Positions 32,128 to 40,282 of a stretch of DNA of 62,784 nt are shown here, piece after piece. Positions within the stretch are counted from its first letter, which is position 1. Each line of letters starts with the position of its first letter. The stretch comes from Bacteroidales bacterium (GTDB taxonomy: Bacteria; Bacteroidota; Bacteroidia; Bacteroidales; P3), in contig WQWA01000007.1 in NCBI GenBank assembly GCA_009785505.1, positions 1-62,784 on the forward strand, given 5' to 3'. The position numbers and the translations under genes are program-made. The notes under the pieces were generated by a model. That model was not told the DNA's origin and searched no databases. It saw nothing but the letters and a program-made list of their open reading frames with translations.

Positions 32128-33801
32128 ATGCTCCGTTATCTGAACATATTTTTCGGTTTCATCGGCATCGTGATAATTTTCTCATGCGCAACGCCCGGAC
32201 AACCGGGAGGCGGTCCCAGAGACGAGACACCACCTGTTCCGATTTTTTTCTATCCTGAAAATTTTTCAACAAATTTCAATGCTCGAACAATTCTTGTTAG
32301 ATTCGACGAAAATATTCAACTGAGAAATTTGAACCAACAACTCATCATCTCGCCACCCATGGCAAGACCAAGCATTGTCTCTAACAATCGAAACTTGACT
32401 ATTCGTCTGCAAGACGACGCACTCCGCGAAAATACAACTTATGTCTTTTCGTTCGGAAATGCACTTGCCGACTTAAACGAAGGAAATGTCTTATCTAATT
32501 TTCAAATCGTCTTTTCAACAGGCGAAACGATAGATTCTTTAAGCATAATCGGTGAAGTTCTAGATGCTTTTACCCTACAGCCGATAAGAGATGTAAGCAT
32601 TGCGTTAGTGGCGGATTTAGACGATATGTTTTTGAGAGACGTGCGTCCGCTGTACATCGCAAGAACCAGTGAATCCGGCTTTTTTCAAGTAAATTTCCTA
32701 ACCAATGATTGCTTTTATTTAGTGGCAATAAACGACAGAAACAATGATTGGGTCTACGATTCCATAAACGAAGAAATTGCATTTTTCAGCACCTGCGTTC
32801 TGTCAAGATTTTTAGAAATGCCGATTATGCCTGATAGTGTCGGCTGCACAATTGACAGCCTAAGACTGCTGGATTCTATTGTACATTTTTTTCAAAGCGG
32901 ACAGCAATTGCTGATGTTTCAACAAGAACTTCCGCAAGGTATAACGAGATCCGAATTTGTTTCTAATGCCGAAGTTGCGATAGAATTTAGAAATCCAACG
33001 GAAAATGTCGAATTCCAAATCTTACAACCGGAGCTTGATACAATTCCTTTAGATTTTCAAATTATTTGGAACAATAGTAAACAAAATGCGCAAATTTTTC
33101 TGTCCGAATTGGGCATCCGAAATCTTTGGCTTCTTATGGAAGACGGGGATTTTTCAGACACGTTGCGACTTCTCAACACAAGATTTCAAGACGATCCGCC
33201 ACCATTGAGAGTTACGTTGCCTTTCGGTAACGAAATGCCTTTCTTCGACTCGCTAACACTTTCGTTCAACGCACCTATTCGAAAGGTTAAAGACACGATT
33301 TGGCTGTTCAAAGGCGAAGATACAATTCCTACACCATTAACAAATTTTTCATTTAATTCAACTCGAACACAGCTTATTTTTGAAACAGAATTGCAACAGC
33401 GAACAAACTATCGATTGCTTATTCCGGATAGTTTAATTTTTGGAGATTTCGGTCAAACCAATGATGATACACTGAACCTCCGATTTCGAGTTAATTCTCC
33501 CGAGACTTACGCCCGACTGGAGGTTACAATTCTTAACAAACCCAAAACACAGAGCATTTTGCAGGTGTTGAACGAACGAATGGAGGTGGTCGAACAGCGT
33601 GTTATGGAATCGAACGAGGAAATATTCACTACCTTGCGACCAGGAAGATACCGCTTGCGGCTGATCGTTGACGAAGACGGCAACGGTCGCTGGACTCCGG
33701 GAAATCTGCGTGAACGTCGCCAACCTGAACCTGTTTTTATTTTTCACAAAACACTTTCATTGGAGGCAGGTTGGGAATATGTTGAAGAGTGGGAATTATA
33801 A
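32128..33801 (+). CDS. Big_5 (SbsA Ig-like) domain lipoprotein
   Basis: A 557-residue lipoprotein. A hydrophobic start (MLRYLNIFFGFIGIVIIFS) precedes the lipobox Cys of SCATPGQPGGGPRDETPP. An SbsA-type Ig-like (Big_5) domain follows: YPENFSTNFNARTILVRFDE, then NLNQQLIISPP and TTYVFSFGNALADLNEGN. Central beta-rich repeats and a C-terminal region (RPGRYRLRLIVDEDGNGRWTPG) complete it. The arrangement is typical of a conserved Bacteroidetes envelope lipoprotein family of unknown role. The frame opens at 32074 inside the promoter, so the ATG at 32128, which starts the signal peptide, is chosen. The protein is probably anchored in the outer membrane or periplasm. Confidence 0.8.
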   Translation: MLRYLNIFFGFIGIVIIFSCATPGQPGGGPRDETPPVPIFFYPENFSTNFNARTILVRFDENIQLRNLNQQLIISPPMARPSIVSNNRNLTIRLQDDALRENTTYVFSFGNALADLNEGNVLSNFQIVFSTGETIDSLSIIGEVLDAFTLQPIRDVSIALVADLDDMFLRDVRPLYIARTSESGFFQVNFLTNDCFYLVAINDRNNDWVYDSINEEIAFFSTCVLSRFLEMPIMPDSVGCTIDSLRLLDSIVHFFQSGQQLLMFQQELPQGITRSEFVSNAEVAIEFRNPTENVEFQILQPELDTIPLDFQIIWNNSKQNAQIFLSELGIRNLWLLMEDGDFSDTLRLLNTRFQDDPPPLRVTLPFGNEMPFFDSLTLSFNAPIRKVKDTIWLFKGEDTIPTPLTNFSFNSTRTQLIFETELQQRTNYRLLIPDSLIFGDFGQTNDDTLNLRFRVNSPETYARLEVTILNKPKTQSILQVLNERMEVVEQRVMESNEEIFTTLRPGRYRLRLIVDEDGNGRWTPGNLRERRQPEPVFIFHKTLSLEAGWEYVEEWEL

Positions 33802-33805
33802 CAAC

Positions 33806-33873
33806 CCGTCATTCCCGCGAAGGCGGGAATCCCAATAATAGCAGGGGGGATTCCGCCCTACGGCGGAATGACC
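33806..33873. repeat. Paired palindromic repeats in inverted orientation
   Basis: GTCATTCCCGCGAAGGCGGG then AATCCC, and GGGATTCCGCCCTACGGCGG then AATGAC, face each other across about 13 bases. Each is palindromic by itself, and the outer GTCATTCC/GGAATGAC pair encloses both. It lies between the convergent Big_5 and DUF58 genes and could end both transcripts. Confidence 0.8.
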
Positions 33874-33882
33874 GCACTAAAA

Positions 33883-34800
33883 TCATTTCCGTCGTCGCTC
33901 CAAAAAAGCTCGCAAAATAGGATAATAACCTTCGTCAACATCCGCATTGACATAGTCAATTTTATACTGCTGACAACGGTATTTCAGCTCTTTTTGAAAT
34001 TGTTGAATGGCTTGGACATACTGCTCTTTTACATCGTTCGGATTTATTTTCAATTCGGTTTCAGTTTCCAAATCAATGAAACGATGTGGACGGTTGGGAT
34101 AATCGAAGTTCAGTTCCTTATTTTTTGCTGTGGTGTGAAATAAAATCACATCATTCTGCTTGAATTTCAAGTGTTGCAAACCTTCGAAAAGTGCTTCCAT
34201 TTGTAAAAAATCATCAAACATATCGCTAAAAATAATCACTAACGAACGCTTGTGGATTTGTTCTGCCAAATCGTGTAATATTTGGGGGATTTGTAGAGAC
34301 GCACGGCCGTGCGTCTCTACTACGGATTTTCCATCGCCGACATTACCGCCGATTGCAACATGTTCCAACAATTGATACAAAAATTTCTGATGCGAGACCG
34401 TGGATTTTAATTCGGTTTGCTGTTCGATGTGGTCTGAAAAAAATGTTAACCCTACAGCATCGCGCTGCTGTGTCATGATGTGCAACAAACACGCAGAGGC
34501 TTTGCACGAAAAATCCAACTTTTGCTCAAACTGCATCGAACGCGAACAATCCACAACGATGTAACATCGTAGGTTGGTTTCTTCTTCGTAGCGTTTGACA
34601 AAAAGTTTGTCGGTTTTTCCGTAAAGTTTCCAGTCAATATGCCGAGTAGATTCGCCCGTATTGTAGAGCCGATGTTCGGCAAATTCAACCGAAAATCCGT
34701 GAAACGGACTTTTATGCAAACCCGTTATAAATCCTTCAACAACTTGATGTGCAAGCAGTTCAAAGGGAGAAAATTTTTCAAGCTCTTGGTTGGCGACCAT
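33883..34800 (-). CDS. DUF58-domain protein
   Basis: A 305-residue protein with the DUF58 signature YNTGESTRHIDWKLYGKTDKLF, then VKRYEEETNLRCYIVVDCSRSM, the last part resembling a vWA/MIDAS start (DxSxS replaced by DCSRS). In Bacteroidetes such proteins sit in MoxR/Bat clusters and are thought to act in envelope stress or protein assembly. Its ATG overlaps the thioredoxin stop (TAATG), and a BatA-type gene lies upstream. Residues 161-170 (VETHGRASLQ) come from a 28-nt palindrome and look inserted. No MoxR gene is in the window. Confidence 0.85.
   Translation of the reverse strand: MVANQELEKFSPFELLAHQVVEGFITGLHKSPFHGFSVEFAEHRLYNTGESTRHIDWKLYGKTDKLFVKRYEEETNLRCYIVVDCSRSMQFEQKLDFSCKASACLLHIMTQQRDAVGLTFFSDHIEQQTELKSTVSHQKFLYQLLEHVAIGGNVGDGKSVVETHGRASLQIPQILHDLAEQIHKRSLVIIFSDMFDDFLQMEALFEGLQHLKFKQNDVILFHTTAKNKELNFDYPNRPHRFIDLETETELKINPNDVKEQYVQAIQQFQKELKYRCQQYKIDYVNADVDEGYYPILRAFLERRRK
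34293..34320. repeat. 28-nt perfect palindrome inside the DUF58 gene
   Basis: The arm GTAGAGACGCACGG is followed by its exact reverse complement. Read on the coding strand it begins on a codon boundary and gives VETHGRASL plus Gln. It has the same phase and size as the hydE copy. Similar GTAGAGACG palindromes are known from cyanobacterial and other genomes. Confidence 0.92.
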
Positions 34801-35117
34801 TAAAGGATTGCATCCAGTTTCGCTACGAGTGTAGATTTTGGAACAGCACCGACTTGCTTATCAACCACTTCGCCGTTTTTGATAAAAAGTACAGTCGGAA
34901 CGTTGCGGATTCCATGCTTCGAGGCAATGCCCGGAGCTGTATCTACATCAATTTTTCCGATAACGGCTCTTCCCTCATATTCGGCAGTCATTTCTTCAAT
35001 GATTGGGAGTAATACTTTGCAGGGTCCGCACCACTCTGCACCGAAATCAACCATAGCAGGCTTATCAGATTTCAAAACTAATTCTTCATAATTTTCTTCT
35101 GTGAATGTGTGTGCCAT
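34800..35117 (-). CDS. trxA: Thioredoxin
   Basis: A 105-residue classic thioredoxin with active site WCGPCK (Cys30, Cys33), MVDFGAEW before it, and the cis-Pro segment NVPTVLFIKNGEVVDKQVGA. It reduces disulfides in the cytoplasm. It is coupled to the DUF58 gene by a TAATG overlap. A TATCTTTG box at 35148-35155 lies 31 bases before its ATG. Confidence 0.95.
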   Translation of the reverse strand: MAHTFTEENYEELVLKSDKPAMVDFGAEWCGPCKVLLPIIEEMTAEYEGRAVIGKIDVDTAPGIASKHGIRNVPTVLFIKNGEVVDKQVGAVPKSTLVAKLDAIL

Positions 35118-35147
35118 AATTTCTAAAAGTTTGGATTATTTTTTTTG

Positions 35148-35155
35148 CAAAGATA
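35148..35155 (-). promoter_or_regulatory. -7 promoter box of the trxA-DUF58 unit
   Basis: Minus-strand TATCTTTG 31 nt before the thioredoxin ATG at 35117. Confidence 0.65.
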
Positions 35156-35206
35156 CGAATAAAATCCGAAACTTACTAATAACGTTGATAACTTTTCTCG
35201 AAGATA

Positions 35207-37249
35207 CTATCGGAAAAGCCTTAAAATCACAGCTTCCGCCAATAAAAGAAGCAACACTAAAAGCAAACACCATTTCCACCACGGAATTCGTGTGCTGATA
35301 GCAAATAAAGTGCCGTCCACAGAAATAAAGTCATTTCTCAGAACCGAAAAACCGCTTAAATGATGTTGCCCTATCAAATGCTCCAATTCTGCTTGCGAAT
35401 AAGTTCGCAAATCGGATTCACGTCTGTCGAAATTGTATGATAGTCTGGCGATCTCCTCATTCCTGGTTCTCAAAATGTAATTCCCAGCTTCTGATAATGA
35501 TGAAAATGTGTTGATAAATAACTGACTGCCTCTAAATCTAACTTGAGGAATCATCTCGAAATCGGAACTTTCGCGTTGCAGGAACAAGGGTGGGACGTGT
35601 CCCGCCCCTACATTGGGTATTATAGCCTCTTGCTGTACTAATAGATGATAAACTTGCTCATTACTTGCACTTTGCAAAATCATATTCAATACGGATACCA
35701 CAAATAGCGGCTGATTTTGAAAATTGCTGAACGCATTGTCAAAAGGTACAGCCGACAAATAAACACGTCCTTTACCAACATTTCCAAAAGATAAAAATGG
35801 ATCACGATTGCTCAGTCTAAGCAAATGTTGTAAATTTGAACGAGCCGAACCCTGAATCGGAAAATACTTTTGTATTTCCGGCAAAAGCAGATTCTCAGGT
35901 ATTCTTACAAACGCAGAACGGTAGATTGGGTGATCTGACAAAATGACATCTACGCCGATTTGCGATTTTTCAATCTGCCTATATTCAGCTCCTAGCAACT
36001 GCTGAGTTAAATTATTGATTGAAATCAAATCTGTTTGCTCTCCGGGCAAAATAAGAATGTTCAATCCTGCCTCGATTGCTGTCTGAAGTTCGGTTTGAAG
36101 TCCCGATGAAAGTGTTTTTATTTCGTCTAAAATCACAAAATTCACTCTATGGAGCATTGAAAAGTCCAAATTTCGAACAGGTTGAACAGTTAAATCAAAA
36201 CTCGGATCATTGGCTAATAATCTCATCAAAAATTGATTAGGTGTATCCTCAGTGATAATTAGCACCGGAATTTCTTCTAATACATTCAACGTAAAGTACA
36301 ATCTATCATCAAATGTGATCGGATAATCCGAAATTTCAAACCAGCCTTGTAGGTATCCCGCTTGTTGTAAGGTCAATTTTCGGCGTATGGATTTGGTTTG
36401 CCGAGGTTCGAAATTCACATTTCCAACAGAAACTATATTGTTATTAACAAGCAACCTAACAGGCATCTCCTGAAGCGATTGTTCACCATGATTTGTGAGC
36501 CAGATTTGAAACTCTATTTCTCCGCCGACTTGAAAAATTGGAGTTTCAATTGATAGGCTATCAATCGAGATATTGTTCACCATTTGTGACTGAATCGGCA
36601 AAAGCCATGTTTGCAAAATGGTGTCCGAAACCAAATTTTCAATGTCAACCATCGTTCTTTGAAAATCCGAAATCACAAAAAGTGCCGCGTTTCTTCCCAA
36701 AATGTTTTGGTACAAACTTTTTTGCCGTGCGACTAATTCGGACAAACTATTCGAAAACGGCACAATATCAACCATATTTATTGCATATAGAACTTCTTCC
36801 ATAGAAACAAATCGACGATTATCGTCCCAAAAATCCTGAGTTATCAAAGCAAATCGGTCAGTTGGTTTGAACTTTGACACCAATTCTCTCGCTTTTTGCC
36901 TGGCTTGGTCAAGAAGTGTGCCCCGATCGGTATTTGTCCCCATGCTGAATGAGTTGTCGATAACCACAGAAACGTAGTTTACTCCCTCACCAACAAGCGG
37001 TTGTAGGGCAGTTTTAGGGTTAGGTTGTGCAAATGCAAAAACAAGAAATATAATCGTCAAAATCCGACAAAACAGAACCAATAAATGTTTCAATTTTGAT
37101 TGGTTCTGCGTTTGGTTTTGAATGTTTTGGAGCAATTTCACATTCGAAAAATATGTTTTCTTGAATTTTCGAAAGTAAAACAAGTGTATTGCAATTGGAA
37201 TTAGGATTGCAAACAGTGCCCAAAGTATTGCCGGATTTGTGAAAAACAT
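35207..37249 (-). CDS. BatA-domain/vWA membrane protein
   Basis: A 680-residue inner-membrane protein. The N-terminal BatA domain (FFTNPAILWALFAILIPIAI, then HLFYFRKFKKTYFSNVKLLQ) contains the first span. A second span (LLVLFCRILTIIFLVFAFAQ) leads into a vWA-like domain with DNSFSMGTNTDRG (MIDAS DxSxS). A long periplasmic region and a C-terminal span (WWKWCLLLVLLLLLAEAVIL) follow. This layout is typical of the Bacteroidetes conserved BatA-domain family near DUF58 genes. Residues 547-556 (VGAGHVPPLF) derive from an inserted palindrome. It starts 7 bases after the LiaF-like gene ends, so the two probably share a transcript. The exact role is unknown. Confidence 0.85.
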   Translation of the reverse strand: MFFTNPAILWALFAILIPIAIHLFYFRKFKKTYFSNVKLLQNIQNQTQNQSKLKHLLVLFCRILTIIFLVFAFAQPNPKTALQPLVGEGVNYVSVVIDNSFSMGTNTDRGTLLDQARQKARELVSKFKPTDRFALITQDFWDDNRRFVSMEEVLYAINMVDIVPFSNSLSELVARQKSLYQNILGRNAALFVISDFQRTMVDIENLVSDTILQTWLLPIQSQMVNNISIDSLSIETPIFQVGGEIEFQIWLTNHGEQSLQEMPVRLLVNNNIVSVGNVNFEPRQTKSIRRKLTLQQAGYLQGWFEISDYPITFDDRLYFTLNVLEEIPVLIITEDTPNQFLMRLLANDPSFDLTVQPVRNLDFSMLHRVNFVILDEIKTLSSGLQTELQTAIEAGLNILILPGEQTDLISINNLTQQLLGAEYRQIEKSQIGVDVILSDHPIYRSAFVRIPENLLLPEIQKYFPIQGSARSNLQHLLRLSNRDPFLSFGNVGKGRVYLSAVPFDNAFSNFQNQPLFVVSVLNMILQSASNEQVYHLLVQQEAIIPNVGAGHVPPLFLQRESSDFEMIPQVRFRGSQLFINTFSSLSEAGNYILRTRNEEIARLSYNFDRRESDLRTYSQAELEHLIGQHHLSGFSVLRNDFISVDGTLFAISTRIPWWKWCLLLVLLLLLAEAVILRLFR
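35584..35611. repeat. Diverged 28-nt palindrome inside the BatA gene
   Basis: On the coding strand GTAGGGGCGGGAC-AC-GTCCC is followed by ACCCTTGT, a palindrome with four mismatches in thirteen pairs. It starts on a codon boundary and encodes VGAGHVPPL plus Phe. The decay of symmetry suggests an older insertion than the two perfect copies. Confidence 0.8.
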
Positions 37250-37256
37250 ATTCTAT

Positions 37257-38315
37257 CTATTTCATAACCCAAACTCTCAAATTCCGAAGTGCCGCATCAG
37301 CCCTGTCGTGGTAGGCAAATCCGAAATCTGCACCAAGGGATATGTGAGAAAACGTTTGATTTGAAGTCCTGCGTAAGTAATGGTTGAAATAATTGGTTTT
37401 TCCCGAAATTCGTAGTTTCCCATCTTGGTAAAGTTTGACGTTTGCTTCTCCATTGACTTGCGGCTCCACTTCTACACGTATTTTTGTCCAAACATTTAAC
37501 GGAATCGTTGGCTCTATCCTGATATCATCGAAAAAGACCTGCATCTCATTATATGCTCGAGATGTTATATTTATACTCCAGAGGTCATTTAACTCAGGTT
37601 CTAATACAAACGCCACTGTTCTGCCGTGCCCGCGAGGTCTGGATAGCAATTTTACTTCAAATTCTACAATCACATTTTCAACACGCCTACCGAACTCCCA
37701 TTTCGGAACAGCACCACCCCTTCTATTTAGGATTAGTCCTCCTTCTGGATATACTGATACACCTGAAATCCCCCCAAACATAGTTCGCCGAAAAACGGAA
37801 CGGTCACGCAGACCATCGTTTGGATCTAAGTTTAGCAATGAAACATCGAGAATTAGCGTTGAATCAACTGCTATAGGTGGTGGTGGAACTTCAGGACGAG
37901 CAGGGCGTGCGGCTGGTGGAGGTGGGGCTACAGGTTTAGTTTCTGCGGGAGCAACTGCAATATCCTTATCTTTAGACTTTTCGCAAATTTCCTCACACAC
38001 TTTCAACTCTGTTCTGCCTTTCGGGTATTGCACATAACCATCATCAAAATTTGGTGTTTTCAACAGTATGAACAACGCACCAATCCCGCAAAATATGGCA
38101 AAAATCTGTTTCAGCCAATTTTTCATTGGAATAACCGCAATTCCGCAAAAAACAAGCAAAAGCGGCCATAAACGCCAAAAATCGCTCCACGAAAAAACAA
38201 GCCAACCGAAATTTTGCAAAAAAAACACAATCCCGAGGAAAATCAGCACGTAACCGAACAACCCCGGAGAAACTGTGATTTCCCACTCGACCTTTTTTTC
38301 TGTTTTCGATGCCAT
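37257..38315 (-). CDS. LiaF-like membrane region with C-terminal beta-sandwich domain
   Basis: A 352-residue protein. Residues 15-85 hold three hydrophobic segments of the LiaI/LiaF-like type (FGYVLIFLGIVFFLQNFGWL, DFWRLWPLLLVFCGIAVIP, QIFAIFCGIGALFILL). A charged and Pro/Ala-rich linker (VAPPPPAARPARPEVPPPPI) follows. The C-terminal domain of about 180 residues (VEFEVKLLSRPRGHGRTVAF, WTKIRVEVEPQVNGEANVKL, NLRVWVMK) resembles a concanavalin/LamG-like sandwich. The frame opens at 38486, but a promoter (TATCTTTG, 38341-38348) lies inside that extension. The ATG at 38315 (MASKTEKK) is therefore chosen. It probably senses or binds something in the periplasm. It is co-transcribed with the BatA gene. 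Confidence 0.65.
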   Translation of the reverse strand: MASKTEKKVEWEITVSPGLFGYVLIFLGIVFFLQNFGWLVFSWSDFWRLWPLLLVFCGIAVIPMKNWLKQIFAIFCGIGALFILLKTPNFDDGYVQYPKGRTELKVCEEICEKSKDKDIAVAPAETKPVAPPPPAARPARPEVPPPPIAVDSTLILDVSLLNLDPNDGLRDRSVFRRTMFGGISGVSVYPEGGLILNRRGGAVPKWEFGRRVENVIVEFEVKLLSRPRGHGRTVAFVLEPELNDLWSINITSRAYNEMQVFFDDIRIEPTIPLNVWTKIRVEVEPQVNGEANVKLYQDGKLRISGKTNYFNHYLRRTSNQTFSHISLGADFGFAYHDRADAALRNLRVWVMK

Positions 38316-38340
38316 AATTTTTGGTTCTGGTTCTACGGCA

Positions 38341-38348
38341 CAAAGATA
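38341..38348 (-). promoter_or_regulatory. -7 promoter box of the LiaF-like/BatA unit
   Basis: Minus-strand TATCTTTG 26 nt before the ATG at 38315, divergent from the surE promoter. Confidence 0.65.
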
Positions 38349-38400
38349 CGAAAAAATAACGATTTTTAGAAAAAAAATTGCATTTTCCGATTTTTTTTTG

Positions 38401-38408
38401 TACCTTTG
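38401..38408 (+). promoter_or_regulatory. -7 promoter box of the surE-lpxB-spoIID unit
   Basis: TACCTTTG after a T-rich run, 21 nt before the surE ATG at 38429. Confidence 0.65.
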
Positions 38409-38428
38409 CGAAAAGAAATCGCAAAAAA

Positions 38429-39190
38429 ATGCTAAACATCCTTGTAACAAACGACGACGGAATCCGCGCCAAAGGGCTGAGAACACTCATTGAAATTGCC
38501 CGTCCATTCGGAAACATAACAGTTGTAGCCCCACAAGATCCCATGTCGGGAATGGGACATGCGATAACCGTGAATCGCCCGTTGCGTCTGAGCCTGCTGA
38601 AGAAAGAGGAAAATTATCAAGAATATGTCTGCGTCGGAACACCTGTGGATTGCGTGAAAATAGGCTTAAAAGTGGTTCTGGAAAATCAAAAAGTCGACTT
38701 GATTCTTTCGGGAATCAATCATGGATCAAACGCCTCATCCAATGTTATTTACAGCGGGACAATGGGTGCAGCAATCGAAGGTTCGATGGAAGGCATAAAA
38801 TCTGTTGGATTTTCTTTGTTGGATTATCACCATGACGCGGATTTTTCGCAAGCATCGGATTTTATTCGGAAAATTATTGCAGATGCTATCGAAATGCCTA
38901 TTCCGAAAGGGATTTCATTGAATGTAAATATTCCCAAAGCGCAAAAAGAAGACATTAAAGGCATAAAGGTGTGTAAACAAGCCGATGCTTATTGGGTGGA
39001 GGATTACATTGCGCGGAAAGACCCCTGGGGCTTAGATTATTACTGGCTTACAGGAGAATTTGTGGATAAAAATATATGTCCCGATTCGGACATTCATGCA
39101 TTGAGAGAAAATTACATCTCAATTGTGCCTGTGCAATATGATTTAACTGCGTTTGACGTGATTGGCAAACTGAAAAACCTCAATTCATGA
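38429..39190 (+). CDS. surE: 5'-nucleotidase SurE
   Basis: A 253-residue cytoplasmic metal-dependent nucleotidase. The N-terminal metal motif is MLNILVTNDDGIRAKGL (Asp9, Asp10). APQDPMSGMGHAIT, the Ser/Asn motif LILSGINHGSNASSNVIYSG and the SurE C-terminus follow. It removes phosphate from nucleoside monophosphates. The frame opens at 38378 inside the promoter, so the ATG at 38429, where the family begins, is used. It overlaps lpxB by 4 bases (ATGA). Confidence 0.95.
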   Translation: MLNILVTNDDGIRAKGLRTLIEIARPFGNITVVAPQDPMSGMGHAITVNRPLRLSLLKKEENYQEYVCVGTPVDCVKIGLKVVLENQKVDLILSGINHGSNASSNVIYSGTMGAAIEGSMEGIKSVGFSLLDYHHDADFSQASDFIRKIIADAIEMPIPKGISLNVNIPKAQKEDIKGIKVCKQADAYWVEDYIARKDPWGLDYYWLTGEFVDKNICPDSDIHALRENYISIVPVQYDLTAFDVIGKLKNLNS

Positions 39191-40275
39191 GGCTTTATGT
39201 CATCGCAGGAGAAGCATCGGGCGATTTGCACGGTTCAAATCTTGTTCGCGAATTGAAACGATTGAATTCTAATCTTGAAATCCGCGGTTGGGGTGGTGAT
39301 TTGATGCAGAAAGAAGGTGTAGACTTGCGAAAACACTACCGTGATTTGGCTTTCATGGGGTTTGTGGAGGTTGTAAAAAACCTCAGAGCTATCCTACGAA
39401 ATTTTGATTTTTGTAAAAAAGATATTTTAAAATTCAAGCCTGATGCAATCGTGCTGATTGACTATCCGGGCTTTAATTTAAGAATAGCAAAATGGGCGAA
39501 AAAACAAGGTATTAAAGTCATTTATTACATTGCGCCGCAAGTTTGGGCCTGGCACAAATCGCGTGTCAAGCAAATGCGGAAAAACATTGATAAATTGCTG
39601 ATAATTCTGCCATTCGAAATAGATTTTTTCGCAAAACACAGCATTGAAGCCGAATTTATCGGACATCCTTTGTTGGATGCAATCTCTCGAAATACAGATC
39701 CCGCCTACATTTCAGAAAGCAGAAAACCGGTTATTGCCATACTTCCCGGAAGTCGAAAGCAGGAAATACAGACCATACTTCCTCTGCAGCTGTCCGTTAT
39801 TCCGCACTTTTCGGATTATGAATTTGTGATTGCGGGAACGGAACAACATCGTGATTTGTATGCAGAAATCATAGGAAACCAAGATGTAAAATTGATTTTC
39901 AACCAAACCTATTCCTTACTCCGTTCTGCGAAAGCGGCATTGGTAAAATCAGGTACATCTACACTAGAAACAGCGTTATTCGAAGTTCCGGAAGTTGTAT
40001 GCTACAAAGGAAATCCGATATCCTACATTATCGCAAAAAGTGTTATCGATATAAAGTATATCGCGATGGTCAATCTGATTATGGATAAACCCGTTGTCAC
40101 GGAGCTCATTCAAAACAATCTAAATACAAAAAATCTGATAGCAGAGTTATCAAAATGTTTATCTTCGCCGCATCGCGAAACACAAATTGCCGACTATAAA
40201 CTTCTCAAAGAAAAACTCACGGAAACCAATGCCAGCCTGCGTGCGGCGCAAGCAATCTTGGAATTTTTAAAATAA
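39187..40275 (+). CDS. lpxB: Lipid-A-disaccharide synthase
   Basis: A 362-residue GT19 enzyme that joins UDP-2,3-diacylglucosamine and lipid X in lipid A synthesis at the inner membrane. Signature segments are MRLYVIAGEASGDLHGSNL, GWGGDLMQKEGV, LIDYPGFNLRIAKWAKKQGI, YYIAPQVWAWHKSRVKQM, IAILPGSRKQEI and VKSGTSTLETALFEVPEV. It shows that the cell has an outer membrane with lipid A. It overlaps surE by four bases and precedes the SpoIID gene by 7. Confidence 0.95.
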   Translation: MRLYVIAGEASGDLHGSNLVRELKRLNSNLEIRGWGGDLMQKEGVDLRKHYRDLAFMGFVEVVKNLRAILRNFDFCKKDILKFKPDAIVLIDYPGFNLRIAKWAKKQGIKVIYYIAPQVWAWHKSRVKQMRKNIDKLLIILPFEIDFFAKHSIEAEFIGHPLLDAISRNTDPAYISESRKPVIAILPGSRKQEIQTILPLQLSVIPHFSDYEFVIAGTEQHRDLYAEIIGNQDVKLIFNQTYSLLRSAKAALVKSGTSTLETALFEVPEVVCYKGNPISYIIAKSVIDIKYIAMVNLIMDKPVVTELIQNNLNTKNLIAELSKCLSSPHRETQIADYKLLKEKLTETNASLRAAQAILEFLK

Positions 40276-40282
40276 ACGGACT

